NCBI RefSeq assembly: GCF_014205155.1
Contig: NZ_JACHMX010000001.1
Location: 992,001-1,056,000, forward strand
DNA: 64,000 nucleotides
DNA from: Amycolatopsis umgeniensis
Lineage (GTDB): Bacteria > Actinomycetota > Actinomycetes > Mycobacteriales > Pseudonocardiaceae
Reading direction: 5' to 3'
Both the position numbers and the translations under genes were made by a program. Under the pieces are notes generated by a model, which was given only the letters and a program-made list of their open reading frames with translations, did no database searches and was not told the DNA's origin. Position 1 is the stretch's first letter, and the number at the start of each line of letters is the position of its first letter. Below, one piece after another: positions 35,223-44,569 of this stretch.

Positions 35223-35711
35223 TCAGGGCAGGACGTCGGTCACGGTGTCCTTGATGACCTGCCACCTACCGTGCTCGCGGACCAGCGTCAGGCTGATCGT
35301 GTAGTGCCTGTCGATGTTCTGCGACGGCGCCTTGTAGTAGGCGTCGAGGATCGCGAAGCCCATCGCGCAGTTCTCGACGACGGTGTGGGTCACCGTCCAC
35401 GGCATGCTGTACTCGTACGGGAGCTTGAACTGCACGTCGACCACCGGCTGCACGTTGGCGTCGTAGCCGATGAACAGCTGCCCCTTGCGCCCCACGGTGA
35501 CCATGTTCCGGTGGATGATCGCCCGGTAGCGGGCCTCGTCGCGTTTGTTGTAGCTGTCCATGTCCTCCCAGACGGCCCGGTCGAACGAGCGCTGGCAGGC
35601 CTGCCGCTCGCTCTCGGCCTTCTGCTCGCCCGCGGCCGCCGCGGCGGGCACACCGATTCCCGCCGCCGCCACGACCACACCGGCCAACGCCGCGTAATAC
35701 CGCTTGCGCAT
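35223..35711 (-). CDS. secreted NTF2/SnoaL-like hypothetical protein
   Basis: The 162-residue preprotein has a signal peptide (MRKRYYAALAGVVVAAAGIGVPAAAAA). The rest has the pattern of an NTF2-like fold: an N-terminal helix (AVWEDMDSYNKRDEARYRAIIHRNMVTVG) and a C-terminal sheet (HYTISLTLVREHGRWQVIKDTVTDVLP). Two Cys (QACQ, ENCAMG) may pair outside the cell. GAGGAG lies upstream of ATG 35711. It ends 10 bp from the convergent DUF574 gene. No substrate or partner could be inferred. Confidence 0.7.
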   Translation of the reverse strand: MRKRYYAALAGVVVAAAGIGVPAAAAAGEQKAESERQACQRSFDRAVWEDMDSYNKRDEARYRAIIHRNMVTVGRKGQLFIGYDANVQPVVDVQFKLPYEYSMPWTVTHTVVENCAMGFAILDAYYKAPSQNIDRHYTISLTLVREHGRWQVIKDTVTDVLP

Positions 35712-35836
35712 GGGATTCTCCTCATCACGTCCTGTGTTCCGTCCACCAGCAGGTTCACCGGACGGCGCATCACAGCTGCATCACTTCCGCACCGGCGCGA
35801 GCGCGCGGCCGGTTAACCTCCCGGGAGGGGGTGCCG

Positions 35837-38536
35837 ATGGAGTTTCGGATTCTGGGGCCCGTGCAGTGCCGGATCGGCGCACGGCCGCTGAAACTGGCAG
35901 GCGCACGGCAAGAGCGGATCCTGGCCGCGTTGCTGCTCGGCGCCGATCGCGTCGTCTCGGTTTCGCGGCTGGTGGACGTCGTCTGGGACGAGGAGCCACC
36001 CGCGACGGCCACCCGCCAGATCCGCAACCTCACCACCGCGCTGAAACGCGCCCTCGTCGCCGCGGGTGCCGAGGAAGACGTCCTGACCGCCGAAGGACCC
36101 GGTTTCGTCCTGCGCCCGCGCGCTTTCGACCTTCGTTCGTTCGAAGAGCACGTCTCGCGCGGCGAGTTCCGCGAGGCGCTCGAGTGCTGGCACGGACCGG
36201 CTCTGTCCGGTGTGGACAGTATCGCTCTACGCGGGGAAGCCGACGAGCTCGACGAACGACGTCTGTCCGTTGTGGAGCGTTGCCTCGACGAGGACATCGC
36301 CGCCGGCGAGGATTCCGTCGCGGAACTGACGGCACTGGTCGCCGAACACCCGCTCCGGGAGCCGTTCGCCGGACTGCTCATGCGCGCGCTGCACCAGCAG
36401 GGCAGGCAGGCCGACGCGCTGAACGTCTACCGGGCAGCGCGGTCGCGATTGGTGGACGAACTCGGGATCGACCCCGGCCCGAAGTTGCGCGAACTCTACG
36501 AGCGGATCCTCCGCGACGAGCCGGAATACGGCAAGGCTCGTTGCTTTCTCCCTTACGACGTCCCGGATTTCACCGGCCGGGAGGAGGAGATCCGCCGTCT
36601 CCTCGACGCCGTCAGGCTCGGCCGCCCGGTGGCTGTCGACGGGATGGCGGGCGTCGGCAAGACCTCGCTCGCCGTCCACGCCGCGCATCGGCTCGCCGCA
36701 GATTTCCCCGACGGGCAACTGTTCGTGGATCTGCACGGCCATTCCCCCGCCCGCGAACCGCTCCCGCCCGAGACCGCGCTCGAAGCCCTGCTCGGGCAGC
36801 TGGACATCCCGGCGAGCCGCCTCCCCGGCGGCGTGGACCGGCGAGCCGAGCTGTGGCGGACGAGGACGGCGGGCCGGTCGCTGCTCGTGGTACTCGACAA
36901 CGCCGCGGACGCCGAGCAGGTGCGACCGCTTCTTCCCGGTTCGGCCACGGTCGCCCTCGTGGTCACCGGCAGGCGGCGGCTGGCGGCCGTCGACGGTGCC
37001 GCGTCGATCAGTCTCGAAGTCCTGCCGGACGAACAGGCGGGCGCCCTGTTCGCGGCGGCGTCGGGGAGACCGGACTCGGGGGTGGCCACGTTGTGCGGGA
37101 ACCTGCCGCTGGCGATCCGGATCGCGGCCGCCCGGCTACAGAATCGTCCACAGTGGACCGTGGAGACGCTCGCCGAACGGCTGGGCTCCGAACACGACAG
37201 GCTGGCCGAGCTGAAAGTCGCCGGACGTGACGTGGCGGCGGCGTTCGCGCTGTCCTATCGGGAACTCGACGCCGGGCGACAACGGATGTTCCGGCTGCTG
37301 GGCCGGAACCCCGGCGCCGACATCGGCGTGCCCGCGGCCGCCGCGCTGGCCGGAATCGGCGAACGCGAAGCCGAGAGCCTGCTGGAAGATCTGCTCGACG
37401 CGCATCTGCTCAGACAGCCTTCACTGGGCCGGTACTCGTTCCACGACCTGATCGCCGAACACGCCCGCACCTTGTCGGTCGACAAGGAATCGGTTCCCGC
37501 GGTGAGCAGGCTGCTCGATCACTACCGCGACGGCGTCGGCTCGGGCTGGTACGAGACGGAACGGGCCAACCTGGTCGCGGTGACCCGCCACGCCCTCGGC
37601 ACCGGTCACGAAGACCACGCCTGGCGGATCGCCGCGGCCACCGCGGAACACCTCCGGGAGAGCGGGCACCTCGACGAACTGCTCGCCGTGGCGGGCACCG
37701 GTGTCACCGCTGCCCGCCGGACCGGCGACGCGCACGCGATCCAGCTGAGCCTGGCGAGCCTCACCCTGGCGTTGTGGGAGAACGGGCGGCTCACCGAGGG
37801 AATGGACTGCGCACTGGAGCGGTTGGCCGTCGTGCGTGCGTCCGGCGACCGCGCGGCCGAGGCGATCGCGCTGTCCAGAGTGGGCGCTCTGCACGGCATG
37901 CTCGGCCGCTACCCCGAAGCGATCCGGTTCTACCGCGACGGCCTCGCCGTCGCGGACGAGACCGCCTGCCTCGATGCCGCCGCCACGCTCTGGACCAACC
38001 TCAGCAACGCGCAGGAGGTCCTCGGCAGGCTGGACGACGCGCTGGCCGCCGCCCGGCGGTCGGTGGAGCTGCGCGAAGAACCTCGCGGCATGATCCTGAG
38101 CTCGGCCCAGCTCGGCCTGGTCCTCGCCCGGCTCGGCCGGTTCGAGGAGGCTTTCGAGGTCATCGGAGGCTCGACCACAGCCTCGCGGGATCTCGGGTAT
38201 CCGTTCGGCGAGGCGTGGAGCCGGATCGACCACGCCGACGCGCTGTTGCTCGCCGATCGGCCGGGCGACGCGCGCGAGCAGGCCGAGCGTGCGTGCGAGA
38301 TCCTCACCCGGCTCAACCATCCGCTGCTGCTGGCCATGGCGGCCAACAGCCTCGGCACCGCCTGCCGCGCGCTCGGCGAGACGTCGGCGGGGCTCAGGCA
38401 GCATCGCCTCGCGCTCGAAACGGCGAGACGGATCGGCTACCGGTTGCAGGAAGCCCGCGCGCTGGCCGGGATCGGACAGCCCGACGCGGCGCGCGACCAC
38501 TACGCCGCGATGGGCCTGCTGGAAGTCGTCACCTGA
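35837..38536 (+). CDS. AfsR/DnrI/RedD-family SARP regulator with NB-ARC and TPR domains
   Basis: The 899-residue regulator starts MEFRILGPV, the usual start of the OmpR-like winged helix (residues ~1-95). A BTAD domain (~95-240) ends LRELYERILRDEP. An NB-ARC ATPase follows: P-loop GMAGVGKTS (~residue 270), LLVVLDNAAD Walker B-like, and LPLAIRIAAARL of the GLPL region. The C-terminal ~300 residues are TPR-like repeats (AIRFYRDGLAVADE, LAAARRSVEL). This is the AfsR layout. ATG 35837 follows GGAGGGGG with suitable spacing. The 3' end overlaps the convergent hydrolase by 8 bp. It is probably a pathway-specific or global activator; the target is not visible here. Confidence 0.9.
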   Translation: MEFRILGPVQCRIGARPLKLAGARQERILAALLLGADRVVSVSRLVDVVWDEEPPATATRQIRNLTTALKRALVAAGAEEDVLTAEGPGFVLRPRAFDLRSFEEHVSRGEFREALECWHGPALSGVDSIALRGEADELDERRLSVVERCLDEDIAAGEDSVAELTALVAEHPLREPFAGLLMRALHQQGRQADALNVYRAARSRLVDELGIDPGPKLRELYERILRDEPEYGKARCFLPYDVPDFTGREEEIRRLLDAVRLGRPVAVDGMAGVGKTSLAVHAAHRLAADFPDGQLFVDLHGHSPAREPLPPETALEALLGQLDIPASRLPGGVDRRAELWRTRTAGRSLLVVLDNAADAEQVRPLLPGSATVALVVTGRRRLAAVDGAASISLEVLPDEQAGALFAAASGRPDSGVATLCGNLPLAIRIAAARLQNRPQWTVETLAERLGSEHDRLAELKVAGRDVAAAFALSYRELDAGRQRMFRLLGRNPGADIGVPAAAALAGIGEREAESLLEDLLDAHLLRQPSLGRYSFHDLIAEHARTLSVDKESVPAVSRLLDHYRDGVGSGWYETERANLVAVTRHALGTGHEDHAWRIAAATAEHLRESGHLDELLAVAGTGVTAARRTGDAHAIQLSLASLTLALWENGRLTEGMDCALERLAVVRASGDRAAEAIALSRVGALHGMLGRYPEAIRFYRDGLAVADETACLDAAATLWTNLSNAQEVLGRLDDALAAARRSVELREEPRGMILSSAQLGLVLARLGRFEEAFEVIGGSTTASRDLGYPFGEAWSRIDHADALLLADRPGDAREQAERACEILTRLNHPLLLAMAANSLGTACRALGETSAGLRQHRLALETARRIGYRLQEARALAGIGQPDAARDHYAAMGLLEVVT

Positions 38537-39326
38537 GGAACTCGGTGAGCAGGCCGCGCAGAACGTCCGGCTGCTGGAGGACGCCGTGGTCCTGACCCTC
38601 GACGCTGACATACCGGGCACCGGGGACGGCATCGGCGACAGCGCGGGCGGCGGCCCTCATCCAGGCGTCGCTCTCCCCGCCGTCCATGACCAGCGTCGGC
38701 ACCGCGACCTTGGCCAGCTTGTCGGCGGGAAAGACGTTGCCGGGGCCGCAAAGGGCCAGATCGTAGGGCAGCGTGTGGGCGAGGCCGGTGAACCAAGCCC
38801 AAAAAGGGTCGTCCCGCATGCCCTTGACGACCTCGGCCGGCGTGGCCGTCCCCTCGACCAGGAAGAGTTCCGCCGCGCCGTCACGGTCACCGGCGGCGAC
38901 CAGCGCGCGGACGCGGTCGAAGAGGTCGGTCGCGGGCCTCGGACGGCTGTCGTCGACGACGAACGGCGGCTCGTACACGGCGAGGCTGGTCATGGCGACG
39001 CCCCTGGCGGCGGCCTCCAGCCCCAGCACCGCTCCCGACGAGTGCCCGAAGACCGCGGCCGTACCGCCCACGTGGTCGATCAGCGTGGCGAGGTCCTCGA
39101 CCTCGCGTTCCACCGAATAGACCGCGCCCGCGCCACTGTCGCCCCGCCCGCGCCGGTCGTAAGCGACCACGGCGAAGTTCGGGGCCAGTGTCGAAGCCAG
39201 GCCGGCGACGGTCGTCCGGTCGTTGAACGCGCCGCCGACCAGGATCACCGGCGCGCCTTCCCCCGCGCGCTCGAAGGCGATCGGGGTGCCGTCGGCCGAG
39301 GTCACGGTCTCGAACGAGGTGGTCAT
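38529..39326 (-). CDS. alpha/beta hydrolase
   Basis: The 265-residue cytoplasmic alpha/beta-hydrolase has YDRRGRGDSG, the nucleophile elbow GHSSGAV (~residue 92) and the likely catalytic His in VEGQDHGVL (~residue 248). A cap region lies between. The oxyanion loop reads LVGGAFNDR rather than the common HGxxG, as in several actinomycete hydrolases of this type. GGAGG lies five bases before ATG 39326, which is preferred to the longer frame at 39386. Its substrate is unknown. It is followed upstream by the epoxide hydrolase gene in the same direction. Confidence 0.82.
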   Translation of the reverse strand: MTTSFETVTSADGTPIAFERAGEGAPVILVGGAFNDRTTVAGLASTLAPNFAVVAYDRRGRGDSGAGAVYSVEREVEDLATLIDHVGGTAAVFGHSSGAVLGLEAAARGVAMTSLAVYEPPFVVDDSRPRPATDLFDRVRALVAAGDRDGAAELFLVEGTATPAEVVKGMRDDPFWAWFTGLAHTLPYDLALCGPGNVFPADKLAKVAVPTLVMDGGESDAWMRAAARAVADAVPGARYVSVEGQDHGVLQQPDVLRGLLTEFLR

Positions 39327-39395
39327 CAGGTCCTCCATGGGGTCACTTGACTTTAGCTTCGTCCCAGGGTCGGAGCCGACGACCACCTCTCGACA

Positions 39396-40544
39396 TCACC
39401 GCCGGAGATTTCCGAAGAACTCCCGGAGTTCGGCGACCACGTCGTCCGGGACGGCCATCGCCACCATGTGGCTGGGGCTTTCGTGATCCGCCCAGCGCAC
39501 GACGTCGTTCTTGCGCGAGGCGATCTTGCGCAGGACCGACGGCCCGCCGTGCGAAACGCCGGTCGGCACCACGGTCTGGTCGATCGGCATCGCGGCCGCG
39601 CCTTCGTAGTACGGCCACAGCGAAGAGCCGCCGGTCGCGGTCAGCCAGTACAGCGTCGCGTTGGTGAGCAGGAGATCGCGGTCGATCGGCTCGACGGGAA
39701 CGGTGCCCTCCGGCCAGCCGTCGAACTCCTTGAACCGTTCGACCAGGTAGGCCAGCTGCGCTACCGGCGAATCGAGGAAGCCGAAACTCAGCGTCTGCGG
39801 CCTGTTCGTCAGATACGGCGCATACCCGCTGCCGCCCGCGAAGCGCTCCATCAGACCCGTCAGATCGGCCTGGTCCTGCTCGGTGAGCCCTTCGAAATCG
39901 GCCGGATCGCCCATCGGCACGCCGAGCCCGGACGTGATGTGGGAACCGATGACGTGCTCAGGCGCGTGCACGGCCAGGCAGGGCGTCACCAACGCGCCGG
40001 CGTCGTTCCCGTGTGCGCCATAGCGTTCATAGCCGAGACGGCTCATCAACTCGGCCCAGGTCCGCGCCACCCTCGCGATGTCCCACGGCCGCTCGTCGGC
40101 CGGTTCCGGGAACGACGAGAAACCGAAGCCGGGCAACGACGGCGCGACGACGTGGAACGCCGTCGAGGGGTCGAGGCCATGCGCACGGGGATCGGTGAGC
40201 GGTCCCAGCACGTTCAGGAACTCGGCGACCGAGTTCGGCCAGCTGTGCGTCATGATCAGCGGGATCGCGTCCGGTTCCGGCGAGCGGACGTGGAGGAAGT
40301 GCACACGCTGGCCGTCGATCTCGGTGACGTACTGCGGAAACTCGTTGAGCTGCTTCTCCCACGCGCGCCAGTCGTAGCCGTCCCGCCAGTACTCGGCCAG
40401 CTCCTCGAGGTACGAGACAGGCACTCCCCGGCTCCACTCGGCTCCGGGCAGCGCCGACGGCCAGCGGGTGCGGCCCAGCCTGTCGGTCAGGTCGTCCAGA
40501 TCGGACTGCGGGATGTCGATACGGAACTGCTCGATGTCGGTCAT
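39396..40544 (-). CDS. epoxide hydrolase (EHN-type)
   Basis: The 382-residue protein has an N-terminal EHN domain (FRIDIPQSDLDDLTDRLGRTRWP) and an alpha/beta-hydrolase domain with HSWPNSVAEF (oxyanion HxxP), a nucleophile elbow of the form GAHGNDAGA (Asp) and a C-terminal His in SPSHMVA. This is the microsomal/juvenile-hormone epoxide hydrolase type. No gene-specific substrate can be inferred. ATG 40544 has no ribosome site but a TACGGT box seven bases upstream (40552-40557), so a leaderless mRNA is likely. An in-frame ATG at 40565 is possible but less typical for the family start. Confidence 0.85.
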   Translation of the reverse strand: MTDIEQFRIDIPQSDLDDLTDRLGRTRWPSALPGAEWSRGVPVSYLEELAEYWRDGYDWRAWEKQLNEFPQYVTEIDGQRVHFLHVRSPEPDAIPLIMTHSWPNSVAEFLNVLGPLTDPRAHGLDPSTAFHVVAPSLPGFGFSSFPEPADERPWDIARVARTWAELMSRLGYERYGAHGNDAGALVTPCLAVHAPEHVIGSHITSGLGVPMGDPADFEGLTEQDQADLTGLMERFAGGSGYAPYLTNRPQTLSFGFLDSPVAQLAYLVERFKEFDGWPEGTVPVEPIDRDLLLTNATLYWLTATGGSSLWPYYEGAAAMPIDQTVVPTGVSHGGPSVLRKIASRKNDVVRWADHESPSHMVAMAVPDDVVAELREFFGNLRR

Positions 40545-40551
40545 GAGGTGG

Positions 40552-40557
40552 ACCGTA
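40552..40557 (-). promoter_or_regulatory. -10 box (TACGGT) of predicted leaderless epoxide hydrolase gene
   Basis: TACGGT on the minus strand ends seven bases before ATG 40544, and no ribosome site precedes that ATG. Confidence 0.35.
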
Positions 40558-40598
40558 CGAGCCATTCAGGCCAGATCCTGACCTAAACGAACATGTCT

Positions 40599-40630
40599 TG
40601 GTCGCGGGTGTCGCCCGACACCCGCGACCA
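40599..40630 (-). terminator. perfect 15-bp hairpin after the PL8 lyase gene
   Basis: TGGTCGCGGGTGTCG (40599-40613) pairs perfectly with 40616-40630, leaving only CC between. The stem ends six bases past the lyase stop (40636). There is no U-tract. Confidence 0.6.
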
Positions 40631-40635
40631 GTCGA

Positions 40636-42987
40636 CTAAACGCGGACGACCTGCGTAGCGCCGAAGGTGCCCTTCACCGGCACCTCGAAGGTCTTGCGCC
40701 GCACCGTCACCTTGATGACGTCCTGCCGCTGCGTCGGGTCCGAAACGGCCAGCTGCCAGCCGTTGTTCCCCCGTCCCAGCGCCACCGACGCCGGACCGGA
40801 CACCGACACCTCGTCGACCGACCCGGCGGCGAAGAAGTTCGCGAGCAGCGTCGCGTCCCACAGCCGGACGGCCTGCACGGTCGCGGTGTTGGACCGCACG
40901 CGCCACGCCCAGGCCGTCGCGATCGTCTCCAACACCGACGCGGTGGGCAGGACGGCGTACGCGTAGCTCGCGCCCGAAGGCTTGGCGCCGTGCTCGATCA
41001 CCAGCTTCTGATAGCGCCGGGTGTACGGCACCGTGGTGCCCTTGGTGTTGGCGCCCTTGTCGACGTCGCGCCAGCTCCCCGTCCGGTCCTCGCGCAGCGC
41101 TGTCACGTCCGCGTCGTCGAGCAGGATGTATCCGCCGACCTTCTCCAGATGCAGCCATCGCTTGCGCCGCAACGATTCCGTGTCGCCGACCAGGCGACCG
41201 TCGGCCAGCAGGACACCCGAACCGTTCTCGCCGAGGTTGCGGTTCTCGATCGTGGTGCGGATCCGCTCACCGGAGGTGTCGGTGATCCCGGCGCCGAGGC
41301 AGACCACCCCCGAAGGCGTGAAGAACCACGACTTCTTCGCGGTCAGCGTGCCGTCCTGCGAGACGAAGTCGAGCGCGTGCGCGCCATGGCGCGCGTCCCA
41401 GCGGACACCGCCGCTGTGGTCCTTGCTCGTCAGCGGCACCTGCTCCAGGGCCGGAGTCGCGCCGGTCTTGGTGGTCGTGCCGGGCAGCAACAGCGGGTCG
41501 ACGGTCGGCCAGTAGGCGTCGGTGAAGTGTCCTTTGGCCTTGGGCAGGAACAGGTACAGCGAACCGTCGCCGGTGTACCAGCCGTGCAGGTTCATCGAGT
41601 TGACCGACTCGTAGCGCGAGATCCGCGTGGAGGCGACACCGAGCGAAGCCGACCAGCCTTCGGTGACGTGCACCATCCGGTCCTGCTGACCGAAAACGCG
41701 GTGCGTCGCGACCGTGGGTGTCGGCCGGATCTTCGTCGCCAGCAACTCCTGCGCGAACTCGATACCGGGGATGCCGACGAGGTCGGGGCCCGGCGCGAAC
41801 CGTTCGGGGTCGGGGATCTTCAGGTACGGCGCGAACGTGTCCTCGGTGATCCACTTCGCGGCGAGCCCGCCGAGTTCCTCCTTGCGTTTCCCGCTCGCCG
41901 ACCGCGCCAGCAGCACGACAGCGCCGGTGAGCTGATGTCCGATGTCGTGCGCGGATTCCCCTTGCCGGGAGAGAAAGCGGCCGCGGACCGACTCCATCAG
42001 CGCGCCCGCGTAGACGAACGGCGCGAACGTGTCGGACACCAGGCCGTACGCCGCCTCGCGCACCTCGGCCGCCAGTTCGAACTCCGTGCCCTTGGTGACA
42101 TGGATGGCGGACGCGACGGCGGTGAGCAGGACGATCCCGTAGTGCCCGGGGTACGGCACCGAATCGTGCTGGATGAAGGAGCCGTCGGTGTGGAAGCCGT
42201 CACCCGCCGCGCGGTGGAGTTTGGCGATGACACTCGCCACTCCCCCGCCTTCGACGTCGGTGAACGCCCCGACGCCGCGGGTGATCCGCTCGGTGTCGCC
42301 GAGCATCGCGCCGGAGACGATGGAGATCGTCGACTTGTCCGCGCGGTTGGCGCCCGTCTCGACGACGCTCGGGTTGTTCGTGCGGAGGTTCGGGTTGCCG
42401 GAGAACTTCAGCACCGGCTTCAGGTACTTGGCGAGTTCGTCCTGGGTCAGCTCGTCCGCGACCGTCGACAGGATGTGCAGCAGGTAGAGCGGAATGCCGA
42501 TCTCGTAGGTGTACCAGTTACCGATCTCGGCGGTCTTCTCACTGTACTGATCGCTGGTGTACAACAGTTCCAGCGCCGCCTTGATCCGGCCGAGCACAGC
42601 CGCGTCGCCCGCCAGCGCACCGCCCGGGGTGCCCCAGTTGACCGCGATCGCGCGAAGCCGCGCGTACATCGACGTCGTGAACTCGCTACCCGGCCCGAGC
42701 GGGAGATCCTTCCACAGTGGACCGCCGCCGGACGTCATGCTGTCGTAGTAGGACTTCGCGACCCTGTCCAGATTCGCCAGCGCGGCCGCGCGTTCCGCCG
42801 ACGGCCGGTTGATCCCGGTCTGCAGTTCGCGGTAGCCGGTGACGATGGCGGACGTACCCGACGGCACCGGAGACGCGGGCTGGGCTGACGAAGGGCTCGC
42901 GAGAGCGGTCGTGAGCGCCACCGAAGCGGCCGCGGCCGCGCCTCCACGCAACGCCGTTCTCCTGTCCACGTAACCGAATCCGGGCAT
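40636..42987 (-). CDS. Tat-secreted polysaccharide lyase family 8 protein (hyaluronate/chondroitin/xanthan lyase-like)
   Basis: The 783-residue preprotein has a Tat-type N-terminus (DRRTALRGGAAAAASVALTTALA). The (alpha/alpha) toroid N-terminal half has NWYTYEIGIP (catalytic Asn region, ~residue 160), DGSFIQHDSVPYPGHYG (~residues 275-291, with His and Tyr as the usual catalytic pair) and HGWYTGDGSLYLF (~residue 460). A beta-sandwich half follows. PL8 enzymes cleave uronic-acid polysaccharides by beta-elimination outside the cell. ATG 42987 has GGGAGG upstream. It is separated from the uronate operon by a hairpin (43047-43092), so it is probably transcribed on its own, though it is likely linked in function. 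Confidence 0.87.
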   Translation of the reverse strand: MPGFGYVDRRTALRGGAAAAASVALTTALASPSSAQPASPVPSGTSAIVTGYRELQTGINRPSAERAAALANLDRVAKSYYDSMTSGGGPLWKDLPLGPGSEFTTSMYARLRAIAVNWGTPGGALAGDAAVLGRIKAALELLYTSDQYSEKTAEIGNWYTYEIGIPLYLLHILSTVADELTQDELAKYLKPVLKFSGNPNLRTNNPSVVETGANRADKSTISIVSGAMLGDTERITRGVGAFTDVEGGGVASVIAKLHRAAGDGFHTDGSFIQHDSVPYPGHYGIVLLTAVASAIHVTKGTEFELAAEVREAAYGLVSDTFAPFVYAGALMESVRGRFLSRQGESAHDIGHQLTGAVVLLARSASGKRKEELGGLAAKWITEDTFAPYLKIPDPERFAPGPDLVGIPGIEFAQELLATKIRPTPTVATHRVFGQQDRMVHVTEGWSASLGVASTRISRYESVNSMNLHGWYTGDGSLYLFLPKAKGHFTDAYWPTVDPLLLPGTTTKTGATPALEQVPLTSKDHSGGVRWDARHGAHALDFVSQDGTLTAKKSWFFTPSGVVCLGAGITDTSGERIRTTIENRNLGENGSGVLLADGRLVGDTESLRRKRWLHLEKVGGYILLDDADVTALREDRTGSWRDVDKGANTKGTTVPYTRRYQKLVIEHGAKPSGASYAYAVLPTASVLETIATAWAWRVRSNTATVQAVRLWDATLLANFFAAGSVDEVSVSGPASVALGRGNNGWQLAVSDPTQRQDVIKVTVRRKTFEVPVKGTFGATQVVRV

Positions 42988-43046
42988 GACAGAGCCTCCC
43001 AAGGGGGTCGAAAGACGGTAACTGGGGCGGCGGCGTGTGATGATGA

Positions 43047-43092
43047 CTCGTGAGTGGCAAGGACGGTTCCCGCCATCCTTGCCACTCACGAG
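43047..43092 (-). terminator. perfect 17-bp hairpin after the uronate operon
   Basis: CTCGTGAGTGGCAAGGA (43047-43063) pairs perfectly with 43076-43092 across a 12-nt loop. It begins five bases past the aldehyde dehydrogenase stop (43097). There is no U-tract. Confidence 0.6.
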
Positions 43093-43096
43093 GTTT

Positions 43097-44554
43097 CTAG
43101 CGTTTCCCGTCGGTCCTGCGGGGCAGGCTCCACGGGTTGTTCTCCTGCAACGGTTCCGGCAGCAGCGCGTCGGGGAAGCCCTGCCAGGCGATCGGCCGGA
43201 GGAACCGCTCGATCGCCGCGGTGCCGACCGAAGTGCTGGTCGGCGCGGTGGTCGCCGGGTAGGGACCACCGTGTTCCTGCGCCCAGGTGACCGTGACGCC
43301 GGTCGGCCAGTCGTTCCACAGCAGACGGCCGGCGACGCGCGTCAGCGACGGGAGCACCGGGCGGATCCAGTCCACATCGGACTCTTCACCCTGGATGGTC
43401 GCGGTGAGCCCGGGTTCCATCACGCCGAGCAGGCTGATCAGCTCGTCCTGATCGGCGTAGGTGACGATCAGCGAGGCCGGGCCGAAGCACTCCTCGCGGA
43501 CCGTGTCGCCGTCGGCCAGGAAGGCCTTGGCGGTGGTGGCGAGCAGGGTCGCGCCGTGCGAGATCCCTTCCGCGCCACCGGACTCCGACAACACCTCGAC
43601 GCCCGCGACCTCACTCAGCTTCGCCAGCCCGTCGGCGAAACCGGCCGCGATGCGCTCGTTGAGCATCGGCTGCGCCGGGATGGCCGAAACGGCCTCGCGC
43701 AGCGTGTCCTCGAGCCCGTGGCCCTCCGGCAGGAACAGCAGCCCCGGCTTGGTGCAGAACTGCCCAGCGCCGAGGGTGAACGAACCCGCGTACGCCTTGG
43801 CGATCGCCTCGCCGCGCGCGTCGATCGCGGTCTGGGTCACGACGACGGGGTTGACGCTGCCGAGTTCGCCGTAGAACGGGATCGGCGACGGCCGCGAGGT
43901 CGCGATGTCGAACAGCGCGCGCCCACCCGGCACGGAACCGGTGAAGGACGCCGCCTGGATCCGCGGGTCCTTCAGCGCGGTCACGCCGTTTTGCTGGCCG
44001 AAGACGACCGCGAAGATTCCTTCCGGCGCACCGGCCTTGACCAGCGCCTCCCGCAGGACCTCACCGGTGCGGGCGGACAGCTCCGGATGGCCGGAGTGCG
44101 CCTTGAGCACGACCGGGCACCCGGCGGCGAGCGCCGAAGCGGTGTCACCGCCCGCGACACTGAACGCGAACGGGAAGTTGCTGGCGGCGAACACCAGCAC
44201 GGGTCCGATCGGGGTGAGCAGCCGCCGGATGTCCGGACGCGGCCCCATCGGCCACGCGGCGTCCGCGTGATCGACGGTCGCGCCGAGGAACGAACCGTCG
44301 GCCAGCACCTCGCCGAACAGGCGCAGCTGGAACGTCGTGCGCTTCAGTTCCCCCTGCAGACGCGGGGAGGCCGGGAGGTGCGTCTCCTGGTTGGCCAGCG
44401 CGATCAGCTCGTCGGCGGACGCGTCGAGGGCGTCCGCGGCCGCGTTCAGCCACTCGGCCCGCTGGGCTGGGGTCGCGGCCGCCGCCGTGCCTGCCGCAGC
44501 GGCGGCGGCCGCGAGGATCTGTTCGAGCGTGGCGGGTTCCGTTGCCTGGCTCAT
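43097..44554 (-). CDS. aldehyde dehydrogenase, 2-oxoglutarate semialdehyde (2,5-dioxovalerate) type
   Basis: The 485-residue NAD(P)-dependent aldehyde dehydrogenase has the catalytic Cys in GAGQFCTKPG (~residue 258) and the general-base Glu in YGELGSVNP (~residue 225). The GxGxxxG-like cofactor loop is SFTGSVPGG. In this operon the expected substrate is 2-oxoglutarate semialdehyde, the product of KdgD; the product would be 2-oxoglutarate. The family of such enzymes matches by length and motifs, but the substrate is inferred from context. It is the last gene of the operon that begins with the transporter. A perfect hairpin follows the stop. Confidence 0.85.
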   Translation of the reverse strand: MSQATEPATLEQILAAAAAAAGTAAAATPAQRAEWLNAAADALDASADELIALANQETHLPASPRLQGELKRTTFQLRLFGEVLADGSFLGATVDHADAAWPMGPRPDIRRLLTPIGPVLVFAASNFPFAFSVAGGDTASALAAGCPVVLKAHSGHPELSARTGEVLREALVKAGAPEGIFAVVFGQQNGVTALKDPRIQAASFTGSVPGGRALFDIATSRPSPIPFYGELGSVNPVVVTQTAIDARGEAIAKAYAGSFTLGAGQFCTKPGLLFLPEGHGLEDTLREAVSAIPAQPMLNERIAAGFADGLAKLSEVAGVEVLSESGGAEGISHGATLLATTAKAFLADGDTVREECFGPASLIVTYADQDELISLLGVMEPGLTATIQGEESDVDWIRPVLPSLTRVAGRLLWNDWPTGVTVTWAQEHGGPYPATTAPTSTSVGTAAIERFLRPIAWQGFPDALLPEPLQENNPWSLPRRTDGKR

Positions 44555-44569
44555 GTGGTTCTCTTTCTC

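Noticed and set aside
32885..38536. Antibiotic biosynthetic cluster around the P450 and the SARP regulator
   Set aside because: No synthase, synthetase or export gene lies between them; the neighbours are generic hydrolases.
40990..42888. 632-residue plus-strand frame
   Set aside because: It is antisense to the PL8 lyase gene and lacks any motif.
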